From Aquilaria yunnanensis (taxonomy: Eukaryota; Streptophyta; Magnoliopsida; Malvales; Thymelaeaceae), in assembly GCA_039654915.1 (NCBI GenBank), contig CM077600.1:44004492-44068491 (forward strand): DNA of 64,000 nt, given 5' to 3'. The position numbers and the translations under genes were made by a program. This document shows, one piece after another, positions 48,851 through 60,969 of this stretch. The notes beneath the pieces are model-generated. The model had not been told where the DNA came from and did no database searches. It saw only the letters and a program-made list of their open reading frames with translations. Every line of letters starts with the position of its first letter. The first letter of the stretch is position 1.

Positions 48851-50329
48851 TGCATTGCCACTACGGCAAGTTACCGTAGCGGCTATTGAAGAAAACAACA
48901 AAAAATAAAACAGTAACGTGTAAAAGTTTTCTACCGGTTACCTAGTTATTTTGGTTGTAAATGTAAATAAGTTTAGTTTATAAAGGAAATAAAGTGTAAA
49001 AAGATAAAATAATGTGTAAGATTATATTTAAAAAATTCAGTAAATATAATTATTAACATGTTAGTGGTAAATAATTTAGATAGAAGTAAGAAAAATGGTA
49101 TTAAATAGTAATAAATAGTTTGAGAGAAAGAGAGTTAATATGATGAGTTTGATTTAAGTGGAGATAAAAGTAAAAAAAAAATAGCATTAAATAATTTAAG
49201 AGAAATAGCAGTATGTATTAATAGAACAAGAAGATAGTGGGTGGAATGAAAAAAAAAAAAGAATGAGAATTAGTGTGAGAAATTTAATTTAATATGAAGA
49301 AGTGAATTAATGTAGGAGTAGTAATTATGTTTGTTGGTAAGAGGGAGTTAATACAGCCAATAAGGGTAAATTAAACCATCTAATAATCATATTTCAGTAC
49401 TTTTAAGATTTTTGATATTTTTTTTGTAGTTAATCGACCTTTAAAAATTATAAATTATTGATATCCTCAAATTTTTATTTTTTTAATCACTTTTTAAGAC
49501 ATTTATCATTTTTTTCTATTTATCACCTTTTTTACTGTAAATCACTTTTTTTTATTTTTTATTGCTTTTATTAAACTATTATCACCTTTAGAATAATATT
49601 ATCTCCTTTTCTAAAAATTTTACTACTTTTTAAATTTTATCCATTTTTAAAATTTTGTTATCATGTTTTAAATAATATTATCACCTCTTTAAAAAATTTT
49701 CCTAAATTTTTACCATTTTTTATAATTTTTTAAAATTTTTATTATTTTTTAAAATTATTGTCGCCTTTTATAAGTGTTTTTTGCCTTTTTCATATCTTTG
49801 AAGGGTTAATGACAACATCCCCCCTATGGTTTAACATAACCTACACTTTACCCCTATCTTTAAAAACTAATACTTTACCCCGACTTCATTTGTAATGTTT
49901 TACAACAACTCTTGACACCTAAAATTGAAACATCTGATAACTAAATTTCATTAATTTTAAAATTTTTCATATATTTTTCGTAGCAAATTGAGCTCCAAAA
50001 AATATTAAAATGATTTTACACAAAAAAAAATAGATATACAAGAATGAATAAGTCAACCACTAATGTAACGGCTAATTTTCTGAGGAATGTGGTTCACAAT
50101 GTAACCCATAAATATATACCAGTGGTATAAATTCTGAGTAAAGCGGTTAAAAACTGGCTCTTAACCATGTACCAGCGATTTCGACTTAGGCCCCTCAAAT
50201 TGAACCACAAAACCCCACAATTTGTACCACAAAAAATACTATTCATATTATAGCGCTCAAAAAGCTCACCACAAATGCAGCGGTTGCATAAAGTAGCCAC
50301 TCAAATTAAACCACAATAGCCCAGAAAGT

Positions 50330-51885
50330 TAATAAATGTTAATTTTGTGGTCAAACCTGTTGACTTTTTGTCAACTTTGACCACAATTTTCTACCTTACC
50401 ACTCAATGTTTTTAGCCGATTCTTGCTTTGATCCTTCATTTTATAGGTCGGAGAAGCGGATCATAGCATTGGAATGGCACCGGGATGAGCGGAACGAAAA
50501 ACGGGAATGCAAAAGTCAACGGAAATTATAACTATGAGGCATAGGCCCCAGGAGTGGGCCTAGGCACCACAATACAAAAGCTTACTGCCTGAAAAATGAC
50601 CTAAGCACCTGTGAGCCTGGAGGCCTAGGCGCCCAAGCACCCCCACCTGGGGCTTAGGTGCCAGAACACCTGTGAGCCTAAAGGCCTAGGCGCCAAGCGC
50701 TTCCTCCTGGGGCCTAGGCACCAGAGCACCCTTGAGCCTGGAAGCCTAGGAGCCCAAGTACCCCCTCTTGAGACCTAGGCGCCAGTCACCCGGGAAAGTT
50801 GTCCCCTACCTTAAATTTGAACTTAAGCTTGCTATTGGCCAAAGATTTCTATCCAAATGGTTTAGTGAGTGAAAGGGACACCTCCAAGGGGTAGAAGAAC
50901 CTGGAACCTAGCAAAAGAAAGAAGCTTTATCTTCATCTTCTCATCTTAGACTTAGATTTTTCATCACTATTTCTTACATTTCTTCTTCTTCATTGGAAGC
51001 ATTTATGGATTCTTGCTTGAAGAAGACTTGGAGGACTTGAAGACTTGTAGAAGCCTTGAGGAATCAAGCATCTAGATTGGGTTCCTTCTTGCTTTCTTTT
51101 ATCTTGTATTTAGACATGGATGCTCTTTTATGTATTTTCATGTTTATTTTTAGTTTGATTATGGAATAGTTTTCTCTACACTTTCTATGGTTGTAGCTAC
51201 TTGAATTGGTTATGTTGGTTGAATTAATGACTATTTGACTTTGGTTTTCCTCCATTGCTTGTTTATTCTTTTCCTTGAGCTTATTGTTGTGTTGATTGAT
51301 TAAGAGCCCTAGTCAATTGCACCTTAGATTTCTTTTAAACTCTTGAAAAGATTAAAAGGAATTAAAATTAAAAAAAGAATATAGTGGCCATGGGCTTGTT
51401 GGGAGACTAGTCTATGACACTAGGTGAAGGTAAATTAAACTTGTAATGCCCCTATTGAACTAGCAATTTGGATGGGAGTCCATTCTAGTATAAGCTTGGG
51501 AGAGTGACCCTTTCACTTGGGAGAGTAAGAGTCAAATTAGTTAATTTCACCAACAAATAGAAAAACCAAACTATTAGCCTTAATTCACCAGCTAACCAAG
51601 TCAAATAGTGAAAACCATAGGAAGTGTGTTTTGTTAATTCATGAGAAAACCTCTAATTTGTATTGTGTTTATTGTTCTTGTGTAGTGGTAATTTAAGTGG
51701 AGTTGCAAACTTAGTTATTTTCATAGTGAGTAAATCATCAATTGTTGCTTGTTTAGCTAAAGTGAGTCTTAAAGTAATGGTAATTAGCAAACAATACAAA
51801 TCAATCCTCGTGGGAACGATATCTTATTTACCCTATCTACACACGTCCCATGCGCTTACGGATTAAGGTTGTAGAACTCATAACA
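50330..51885 (+). mobile_element. Solo LTR (probably Ty3 type) inside the monomer array
   Basis: Interrupts a monomer between CCCAGAAAGT and AAAGTGCACCACAG, leaving a perfect AAAGT duplication (50325-50329, 51886-51890). It starts TAATAAATGTTAATTTTG rather than the canonical TG and ends CTCATAACA. The distal 'CAATCCTCGTGGGAACGATA' zone is typical of plant Ty3 LTR ends. 1,556 bp. Confidence 0.8.
50545..50785. repeat. GCCTAGGCGCC repeat cluster in the solo LTR
   Basis: Eight variants of the near-palindrome GGCCTAGGCGCC at about 50557, 50598, 50622, 50652, 50681, 50711, 50742 and 50773, mostly about 30 bp apart, with 'GAGCCTGGA' and 'CACCTGTGAGCC' between them. It is unusually GC-rich within AT-rich surroundings. 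Confidence 0.8.
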
Positions 51886-54800
51886 AAAGTGCACCACAGG
51901 GAAGCGGTTAATACTCTGACCCCGAAAAGTCAACCACTAATTTAGCGGTTTATTTTCTAGGAATATGGTTCACAAAGTTGCCCCTAAATACATATTAGTG
52001 ATATAAATTCTGGGTAAAACGGTTAAAAAATTGGTCTCTAACTGTGTATCAGCGGTTTCAACTCAGACCCCTCAAATTGAACCACAAAACCCCATAATTT
52101 GTACTACAAAAAACACGGTTCATATTATGGCCTCCAAAAAACTCACCACAAATGCAATGATTGCATAAAGTGGCCCATCAAACTAAACCACAAGGACCCA
52201 GAAAGTGCACCACAGAGAAACGATTAATATTCTGGCCCTGAAAAGTCAACCACTAATTTAGCGGTTTATTTTCTAAGGAATGTGATACACAAAGTGGCCC
52301 CTAAATACAAACCAATGATATAAATTCTGGGTAAAACGGTTACAAAATTGGGCCCTAACCATGTACCAGCGGTTTCAACTCGGGCCCCTCAAATTGAACC
52401 ACAAAGTTCCACAATTTGTACCACAAAAAAATACGGTTTATATTATGGCCCCCAAAATGCTCACCACAAATGCAGCGGTTGCATAAAGTGGCCCCTCAAA
52501 TTAAACTACAAGGGCCCAGAAAGTGCACCACAGAAAAAAAGTTAATTTCTAGCACAGAAAAGTCAACAACTAATTTAGCGGTTTATTTTCTGGAAAATGT
52601 GGCACAAAGTTACCCCTAAATACATATCAGTGGTATAAATTTTAGGCAAAGCAGTTAAAAAACTGGCCCCTAACTGTGTACCAACAGTTTCAACTCTAGC
52701 CCTCAAATTGAACTACAAAACTCCACAATTTATACCACAAAACAATATGGTTTATATTATTACCCCAAAATGCTCACTACAAATGCAGCTGTTGCATAAA
52801 GTGACCACTCAAATTAAACCACAAAGGCCCAGAAAGTGCACCACAGAAAAACGGTTAATATTCTGGCCTCAAAAAGTTAAGCACTAATTTAGCGGTTCAT
52901 TTTCTAGGGAATGTGGTTCACAAAATGGCCCATAAATACATACCAGTGGTATAAATTATGGGCAAAATGGTTAAAAAACTGGCTCATAACCGTGTACCAG
53001 CGGTTTCAACTCAGGCCCCTCAAATTGAGCCACAAAACCCCACAATTTGTACCACAAAAAAATGTGGTTCATATTAAAGCCCCCAAAAAGTTCACCACAA
53101 ATTCAGCGGTTGTATAAAGTGACCCATCAAATTAAACCATAGGGGCCCAGAAAGTGCACCACAGAAAAGCGATACAAATTTTCTAACTTTCTAGGCCTTT
53201 ATGGTTAAATTTAAGGGGCTCAGAAAATGAACTGCTAAATTTGTGATAAACTTTTTGGGGGCCATATGATGAACCAGTTGTTTTTTCGGTACAAATTCTA
53301 AGGTGTTGTGGTTCAATTTGAGGGGCTTAACTAAAAAATGCTGGCACACGGTTAGGGGCTACTTCCTCAACTACTATACCTAGAATTCATACCGCTGATT
53401 TGTATGTCCACTTTGTTAACCACTTATTCATTCCTGTATATCCACTTTTTTCTTGTAAAATAATTTTAGTATTTTTAAATTTCACTTACCGATGAAAAAA
53501 ATATATGAAAAATCTTAAAATTAATGAAATTCTAGTTTCAGGTGTTTTAATTTGGATGTGAAAAGTTGTGAAACACTATAATGAAGCTGTGCTAAAGTAT
53601 TACCTTTTAAAGATAGAAGATTTTATGTAAGTTACATGAGACCATAGTGGGAGTGTTGTCATTAAACCTTAAAACATATGAACCGACCTCGCTAATTAAT
53701 TTTCCCCAACTACACTTGAATTTTTACATTTTTACACCCACCCACTCCATTATTTAATCTTCCACCCCCTATAACTCCATTATTTAATCTTCCACCCCCT
53801 ATAACTCCATTATTTAATCTTCCTCCATTCTTCTCTGCTTCAATCTCTGCTAGTTTCAGCATTCCTTCTCCCTCACCTTCACCTTCTATATTCCTAACTT
53901 CCAATGTCAAAGAATGTCCCACGGTGCTGCTGGAAACTTTGTGAAAGAATTGTCATGCAATTTGAAAACATCCATGATCAAAAGACTAACACCTCATAAG
54001 AAATTTCGGCTAACGATTATTATCTACTTGGACCCAGAGTCTCACATTTTTCACCCTGCATACCCAGTATGTTTTTATTTAAACTGCTAAAAATTTCTTG
54101 CTGAATTTTATATGTATGATGTTAAAAGAAATAAAAACTAATTTCAAATAACTTGTCTGAAATCATTATTGTGAATAAAAGGCCATAGGGATTTTGTTGT
54201 AGATTTATTGTGTATTAGGATGGTGATTTTATTGTAGATTTAAAGTAGACGAGAATAAAGAACGAAATAAAACGGTACATATTATCTAAAAAAGGCAATA
54301 TAACTTTAAAATATGGGATTCAAAATTATGGAAAGCGATAAATATATAGAAAAAGATATAAAAATTAGAAATAAGAAATAAAAGTTTAAAAGGATAAAGT
54401 TTTGATAAAATCATGAAAAAATTTTAAAAAAGCAACCAAAAATCTAAAAATAAGATTATAACTTAAAAAAGGAGATGGAAATTTTTCTAAAGTCGCGAAA
54501 ATTTCAAAAAAGTGAAAAAAAAAATTAAAAAAGGCAATACCTATTTTTAAAAAGAGATAAAAATTTTAAAGGATAAACTTTTTTAAAAATTATAAGAATC
54601 CATACACAAAATTTAGCAAAGGAAATAAAAATTTCAAAAAAGTAGATTAAATTTCAAAAATATGATAAAAAATTTAAAAAAGTGATAAAAATAAAATAAA
54701 ATATTATAAATCATAAACACCACCAAAAAATTTGTAATATAATATTACATAATCTTTCATCTTTCTACTATTTATTCCATTCATAAATTAAATATGAATT

Positions 54801-55200
54801 CACAAATCATAAACACCACCAAAAAAGTGATTAAAACCATAAACAAGCGATAAAAATAAAATAAAATAGATAAAACAAAAAAAAGTGATGTAAATTAAAA
54901 AAAAACAAGAAAGCAAAAAAAAAAAGTGATAAACACAAATTAAAAGTGATAGCCTCCAGCTGCAAATCACAACAATCGATCAGGGCTTTAATATGGGGTC
55001 CTCAATATAAACTACAAATTTAGTTGTTTAAATTAGGGGGTCTGTTGTTTAAAAAAAAGTGACAATATATATACAAATGTGACAATATGACGTAAAAGAT
55101 GTTGAAAAAAAATAAATGCGACAAAAGGATCATAAAGGCAAAGGGTAATTTTGTAAAAATTACGTAGAAGCCATTTTATGCTAAAATAATTGATTATTAG

Positions 55201-58200
55201 TGTGGCAACGTCGGGTTTTCGGGAGTCGCCACCAATCTGTTTACCTAGGTCGATTGGACACCTTAAAATTGGTCTGCGAGAGTTCGGGGATCGGGAGTAC
55301 GGTTACGCTAAAACAACTTTGTTATAGCGCCCAAAATTGGCACCATAGTTGATTTTAATTTTATTTTGCTTTGCTTTTAGAAAATATTCAGTTAATTTTC
55401 AAACTAGAAATTTTAACTGAATTAATCGGATGTGGATTTTTAAATTAATTTATATAAAATTTGATACTTCCGAACCATGGACTCTGCCGAGTCATTTGGA
55501 CACGGAAGATTTAATTCCGAACCATGGACTCTGCCGAGTCACCCAGACACGGAATTTGATGAAATTTTAAATAAATTAATCCATATCGTAAATATGGATT
55601 TTTATCTTTGTATTTATTTAATTTAATTAAAAAGTAGATGTTTTCCAAACCGTAGATCCTGACGGATCATCCGGATATGGAAATTATGTTAAAAAGGTGA
55701 GCAAAAAAATAATTATTTAATCAATATTTCATTTATTTAATAATGAAACCAAAAATTTATGTATATTTCAAAAAAAATAAAAAGAAAAGTCTTAATACTT
55801 TATTTGATAAAAGGTGAACAAAAAAAAATAATTATTTAATCAAAGTTTTATTTAATAAAGGAAACAAAAATTGATATGTATATTTCAAAAATAAAAGAAA
55901 AGTTTTAATATTTTATTTGTTTTATTTTGTTTTAATGAAAGATTAACCAAAAGTAATTATTTAATTAAGAAACCAAAAATTTATATGCATATTTTAAAAA
56001 TAAATAAAAGTTTTTGATATTTATATATTTTATTTTTTTTGAGTTCTTTTTTATTGATAAATTTTTTTTCTAATTTATAAGTCTAAAAATACATCTAATT
56101 AATAAGTCTAAAATATTTAAAAAAATTTAATTCTTTTTTTCTTGTTTATTTTTATTACCTTTATTTGAAATTATTTGGGTAAAATTTTATTTTGTTTAAT
56201 AAAGGAAACAAAAAGTTATATCTTTTTATTATTTTGAAAGAAATAAGTAAAATATTACTGGATAAAGAGATAAGTAAAATATTAGTCCAAAGTTTTTTAT
56301 TATTTTTATTCTTTTTAATAATAAAGAAACTAAAAAGTTATATTTTTATTATTTTAAAAGAAATAAATAAAATATCGATGGGTAAAGAAATAAGTAAAAT
56401 ATTAGCCCAAAGTTTTTTTATTCTTTTATTATTTTTAAATAATAAAGAAACTTTATTTATATATTTTATTTAAAAAAATATTTTAAATTATTTAAAAAAA
56501 AAATTTATATACTTTATTTTTAAAAAATATTTTTCAAGCCATAGATCCTGGCGGATCATTTGGACATGGAATTTAATTTTTATTAAATTTTATTTTTTAA
56601 TTATTTAATTAATTATTAATTTTAATCATAATTTTTATTATTATTTTTTCTTTATTTTTTTTTAAATATCATTAATTTTAAATATATGTTTAAAAAGAAT
56701 TGATTTGTATATTTTTGGAATTATTTAATTATGTTTATTTATTAATTTTTACAAAAGGAATAAAAAGTTAACTTTTTGTTATCTTTAAAGAAATAATAAA
56801 AGAAACATGTATTCCAAAAATAATAAAAGATAATTGTTTTTTTTTTTAAAAATGATTTTTATTAGCCTTAATAATTATTCACATGAAATTCTTTTTGTTT
56901 TGTTTTTATTTTTTATTAAAAGTGGAATAAATTTAACCAAAAAAAAATAATTAATAATAACAAAGTGGGGCTTTTTGGCCATCCACTTTAATAACACAAT
57001 AATAATAACAACAATAATAAAAGTTAACAAAGTTAGTAAAGTTAGATGTTAATAACAATAAAAATAAAAGTTAGTAATGTTAGTTGAGTTAATTGTTAAC
57101 AATAATAACAACAATAATAATAAATGTTAGCAAAGTTAGTAAGTTAGTTGTTAGTAACAATAAAAATAAAAGTTAGTAATGTTAGTTGAGTTAATTGTTA
57201 ACAATAATAACAACAATAATAATAAAAGTTAGCAAAGTTAGTAAGTTAGTTGTTAGTAACAATAAAAATAAAATAAAAATAAAAGTTAGTAAAGTTAGAT
57301 TAGCTGTTAATAACAACAATAAAAAAAGGTTAGTAATAATAACAATAATAAATAAATAAATAAACAAGTAAAAATTAAAAGAGTTGATAATTAATTCTGT
57401 AAGATCAAAATAAAAGGTTAGTGACCAAAGTGAAAGAAATTGAAAAGATGAAGGATTAAATGAGAGTTTACCCTTTTGAAAACAAATTTTGAATTCTGTT
57501 GTCACATAACGACGCGGAACGCGGGGGGAAAAAAAAACAACGGTGAACAAGGCTGGACACGGCGGCAAAGGCGTGGCGGCGAGGCGGCGTGGGGCGGCGG
57601 GGCAAAGGGCGGAGGGGTGACGGCGACGTGGGACGGCGGGAGCGGTGAGATCGACGGCGGCGGCAAAAGCAAAGAAACGTGGAGCGGTTGCATCGGCGAT
57701 GGGGAGCAACGGCGACGGCGGAAAGAGCGACGGCGACTGCGGGGGAGCGACCGATGGCCGCGTGACGGCGACGGCGGGCGTGGCTAGGCCGGACGACGGC
57801 GGCAGAGGAGAGAAAAAAAACGGTGAACTGAGAAAGTGAGAGAAAACCGAAATATTGGGGACGGGGGTTAAAACGTGAAAACAGAAAAGTTTTGGTCTTC
57901 TGGGAAGAGGGAGGAGAGGCTAGGAACTAAGGCTGTGATTTTCCCTTTTTTTTAAACGGAGCTCTAAGCTTTCTCTCTATTTTTTTTCTGTGTTCAGCAC
58001 TAAATTTGGAGGCCTATTTATAGAGGAAGTTTGGCTGAACTGTTGATGGATAAATTAATAAAAAATTTCAAACTTATCTTTTAAATTGGTAAAATGACAA
58101 TTTCAGTCCTTTACGTTTCTCACGCTCTGGATAAGCTTCAGAAGCTTCTGATTTTGACAATTTTGTCGTTTTCTGTTAATTTGGGCCAGAAACGTCCGTT

Positions 58201-58523
58201 TAGGCCCAAAATTGACGCAAAAAATTGCCCAAAGCTCCTGGAACTTTCAGAATTTGTCAATTTTGCCCGAAACTTCTCAATTTTATCATTTTTATCTCAA
58301 ACTTTTTAATTTTGTCATTTTTATGGAGTTTTCTTTTTTTCTTTCAAACATACACATATACACACATATATCAAATCTTCACAAAACAAAACAAAAAATG
58401 TATTTTAAATTAATTAAAAAAATTTTAGTAATAATAATAACAATAATAATAATAATACATTTTTTTTAATTAATTTTTTTTATTTAATTTTTTTTAATGG
58501 CCGGACGAAATTGGGTGTCAACA
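55201..58523 (+). repeat. 5' LTR of the Ty3/Tat-type element
   Basis: Same ends as the 1,012-bp solo LTR at 6272-7283, with about 2.2 kb of extra AT-rich and repeat sequence (55335-57480). A GC-rich CGG block lies at 57510-57800 and a promoter-like TATTTATAGAGG at 58013. Several frames in the GC-rich block are low-complexity artefacts. 56960-57380 repeats 'GTTAGTAAAGTTAG / AATAACAATAATAA' units of about 65-70 bp. Confidence 0.85.
55462..56575 (+). repeat. Four dispersed ~40-bp 'accatggactctgccgagtc' motifs
   Basis: Versions of CCGAACCATGGACTCTGCCG followed by AGTCA...GACACGGAA lie at about 55467, 55518, 55642 and 56535. The later two read CCRTAGATCCTGRCGGATCA. They are GC-rich islands in AT-rich sequence and are absent from the short solo LTR. 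Confidence 0.8.
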
Positions 58524-58599
58524 GCTGCCCCCCTTTGCATGCTTCATGGGACATGATGTATGCAAAGTCGTTATCAAATTTCGTCCGGCTTAGCTAGGC

Positions 58600-59740
58600 A
58601 TTGAGAACCTTCTCGCCACCTAAATTGTAAGGTTAAGGAATCCTCCTTAGAACCTCGGCGATAGGAGGAGTCCTACCGTTGAAAGAAAATTGATTGTTTT
58701 CGAGGCAAAGGTTCCATCCTTAAAACCCCGATGATAGGAGCAGTCCTACCGTTGAATGAAAATTGATTAATTTCGAGGCAAATGTTCCATCCTTAAAACC
58801 TCGACGATAGGAGCAGTCCTACCGTTGAAGGAAAATTGATTGAATGAAAATTGATTGATTTCGAGGCAAAGGTTCCATCCTTAAAACCCCGACGATAGGA
58901 GCAGTCCTACCGTTGAAGGAAAATTGATTGTTTTCGAGGCAAAGGTTCCATCCTTAAAACCCCAGCGGTAGGAGCAATCCTACCGTTGATTGATTTCGAG
59001 GCAAAGGTTCCATCCTTAAAACCTCGGAGATAGGAGCAGTCCTACCGTTGAAGGAAAATTGATTGTTTTCGAGGCAAAGGTTCCGTCCTTAAAACCCCGA
59101 CGATAGGAGCAGTCCTACCGTTGATTGTTTTCGAGACAAAGGTTCCATCCTTAAAATCTCGACGATGAAAATTGATTGTTTTCGAGGCAAAGGTTCCATC
59201 CTTAAAACCCCGATGATAGGAGCAGTCCTACCGTTGATTGTTTTCGAGACAAATGTTCCATCCTTAAAATCCCGACGATAGCAGCAGTCCTACCGTTGAT
59301 TGTTTTCGAGACAAAGGTTTCATCCTTAAAATCCCGACGATGAAAATTGATTATTTTCAAGGCAAAGGTTCCATCCTTAAAACCCCGATGATGAAAATTG
59401 ATTGTTTTCGAGGCAAAGGTTCCATCATTAAAACCCCGATGATGAAAATTGATTCTTTTCGAGGCAAAGGTTCCATCCTTAAAACCCCGATGATGAAGAT
59501 TGATTGTTTTCGAGGCAAAGGTTCCATCCTTAAAACCCCGATGATGAAGATTGATTGTTTTCGAGGCAAAGGTTCCATCCTTAAAACCCCAATGATGAAG
59601 ATTGATTGTTTTCGAGGCAAAGGTTCCATCCTTAAAACCCCGATTGATTGTTTTCGAGGTAAAGGTTCCATCCTTAAAACCCCGATGATGAAAATTGATT
59701 TTGAGGCTAAGGAGCTTTCCTTAGGACCTCGAGCGAAATT
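58600..59740 (+). repeat. Leader tandem-repeat array
   Basis: About 17 units built on 'TTTTCGAGGCAAAGGTTCCA' + 'TCCTTAAAACCCCGA'. Units up to about 59320 are long (roughly 60-87 bp) and mostly include 'GATAGGAGCAGTCCTACCGT', whose core TAGGAGCAGTCCTA is a near-palindrome. Units from about 59330 are short (~54 bp, 18 codons) and lack it. Because 54 is a multiple of three, both strands stay open and produce spurious repetitive frames of 135 (+) and 179 (-) codons. Confidence 0.88.
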
Positions 59741-60245
59741 TATATGAAAGCAATTGAAATTGGAATAATTTTCTTCGAAAGTGTGAATTTTCATAATAGG
59801 CGAGCGCAAAGAATTAGGCTTCGATAAAACGAGTGAATCTTGATGATGACAATAACACTGACAAATTATGTAAAGGGAACGGATGTTTGGAATCAATATT
59901 CAAGGTTCATCTAATATTTTCTTTAGTAAATATAGATTCCCTTGTGAGATATGTCATCCAAATAAGTTAAAGCTTAACTACCCCAAAATGTTATGCCTAG
60001 TAGACCTAATAGGATGCGTCTCAAGAGTAACAAAAATTACTCTTTACTCAGTCATTCCAACCTAAAGGCATTGTCCTATGGTTTTAATATCAGCATGGAC
60101 GAAACTATATTATAAAAAAAGAAATTCTCTGAAAAGAAAAACTGAAACGCAAAAGAAAATGCTGATAATAAAACTAAAGGACAAGAAAAACGGATCAGAT
60201 CGCTTCTTTCTTCCACAATACTTCAACAGGGTGAGTAGAGGACCA
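59741..60245. other. No gene seen
   Basis: Leader sequence between the tandem array and the LOG-like frame. Only short frames without motifs. Confidence 0.4.
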
Positions 60246-60875
60246 TTATGGGAGTGAACTGGTCGGGAAAGACTGTCGTGTCCAGTCTATCTGGATCATC
60301 GCTGGATCTGGTTCAGGAACAAAAGCTTGCATTTTATCTAGCAATTCTTCAGCAGTTGTTGCGGATATTATGATTCGTCGTGCTACTCTTGATATGAAAT
60401 TCTTCTGCATAGCATAATCCACAAAAGCTATCAGACCTGTAAAGAAATTGTTAACATTCAACAGCCCAATGGGTTTCTTATGCAAATTAAGTTGGGCCAT
60501 GGAAGCAATTTGAAAGACTTCTCCCAATGTGCCAAAACCACCTGGTAGAGCGATAAAAGCATCAGCATTTAAAAGCATTTGTAACACACGCTCTTGCAAA
60601 TTTTTAACCACTAATTCTTCTCCAATCGTGCCCCCAGAAACAAATTTCAAAGGTCCAGGGATGATGCCCAAAACTTGACTTCCTCCTAAAGATGCTGCTG
60701 ATGCTACACCTCCCATTAATCCGACACTACCTCCTCCATAAACTAAATGCATTTTTCGCTCAGCTAATACTCTACCCAAATGGTTGGCTGCCTTTAAATA
60801 CTCTCCATCTTTTCCAGGAAAAGCCCTAGAAAATACACAAATACTTCAGGATTTACGAGTTGGGGTTTTCTCCAT
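60246..60875 (-). pseudogene. LOG-like cytokinin riboside 5'-monophosphate phosphoribohydrolase, intronless, early stop
   Basis: 210 codons from the ATG at 60875, with an in-frame TGA at codon 10 (60846-60848). The LOG fold continues in the same frame right after the stop (SICVFSRAFPGKDG), then HLVYGGGSVGLMGGV, the substrate Arg in LQERVLQML, and the catalytic PGGFGTLGE (PGGxGTxxE is complete). The 177-codon part from Met 60779 lacks the first strand of the fold. LOG enzymes release active cytokinin bases from their nucleotides. Plant LOG genes normally have several introns and this has none, which suggests capture through RNA. TATTTATA at 60908-60915 is a minus-strand TATA box unusually close to the ATG. 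It lies antisense inside a Ty3 leader. Whether the 177-residue form is made is unknown. Confidence 0.85.
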
Positions 60876-60907
60876 TCCTATCCTTATCCTTGTGAGAAAA
60901 GAGGATA

Positions 60908-60915
60908 TATTTATA
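60908..60915 (-). promoter_or_regulatory. TATA box of the LOG-like frame
   Basis: TATAAATA on the minus strand, 33-40 bp before the ATG at 60875. Transcription would start almost at that ATG, so initiation could fall to a later Met. Confidence 0.5.
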
Positions 60916-60969
60916 GAGATAAAGAGATAAGGCAATAATTTTATTTTTCAAGAATGGATACATTATTGC

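Larger units (their letters stand above)
48851..55200. repeat. Large repeat family F, copy 2, foldback arrangement
   Basis: The left arm is reversed relative to copy 1: hairpin (48868-48886), AT-rich spacer (48950-49380), A-rich array reversed (49440-49800), 250-bp zone (49805-50040), then ~315-bp monomers (50050-53170). At about 53175 the orientation flips. Plus-oriented monomer (53185-53400), 250-bp zone (53440-53690), pyrimidine-rich zone (53740-53830) and A-rich array (54300-54700) follow, as in copy 1. The right hairpin end is not found before 55200, where a Ty3 LTR starts. No protein-coding motif was seen. Confidence 0.72.

Noticed and set aside
57191..57839. Frames of 60-170 codons in the GC-rich LTR block
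   Set aside because: Low-complexity CGG and AT repeats open in several frames at once. No family motif.
59340..59896. Long repetitive frames of 135 and 179 codons on both strands
   Set aside because: They arise from the ~54-bp tandem units, a multiple of three, and carry no other protein signal.
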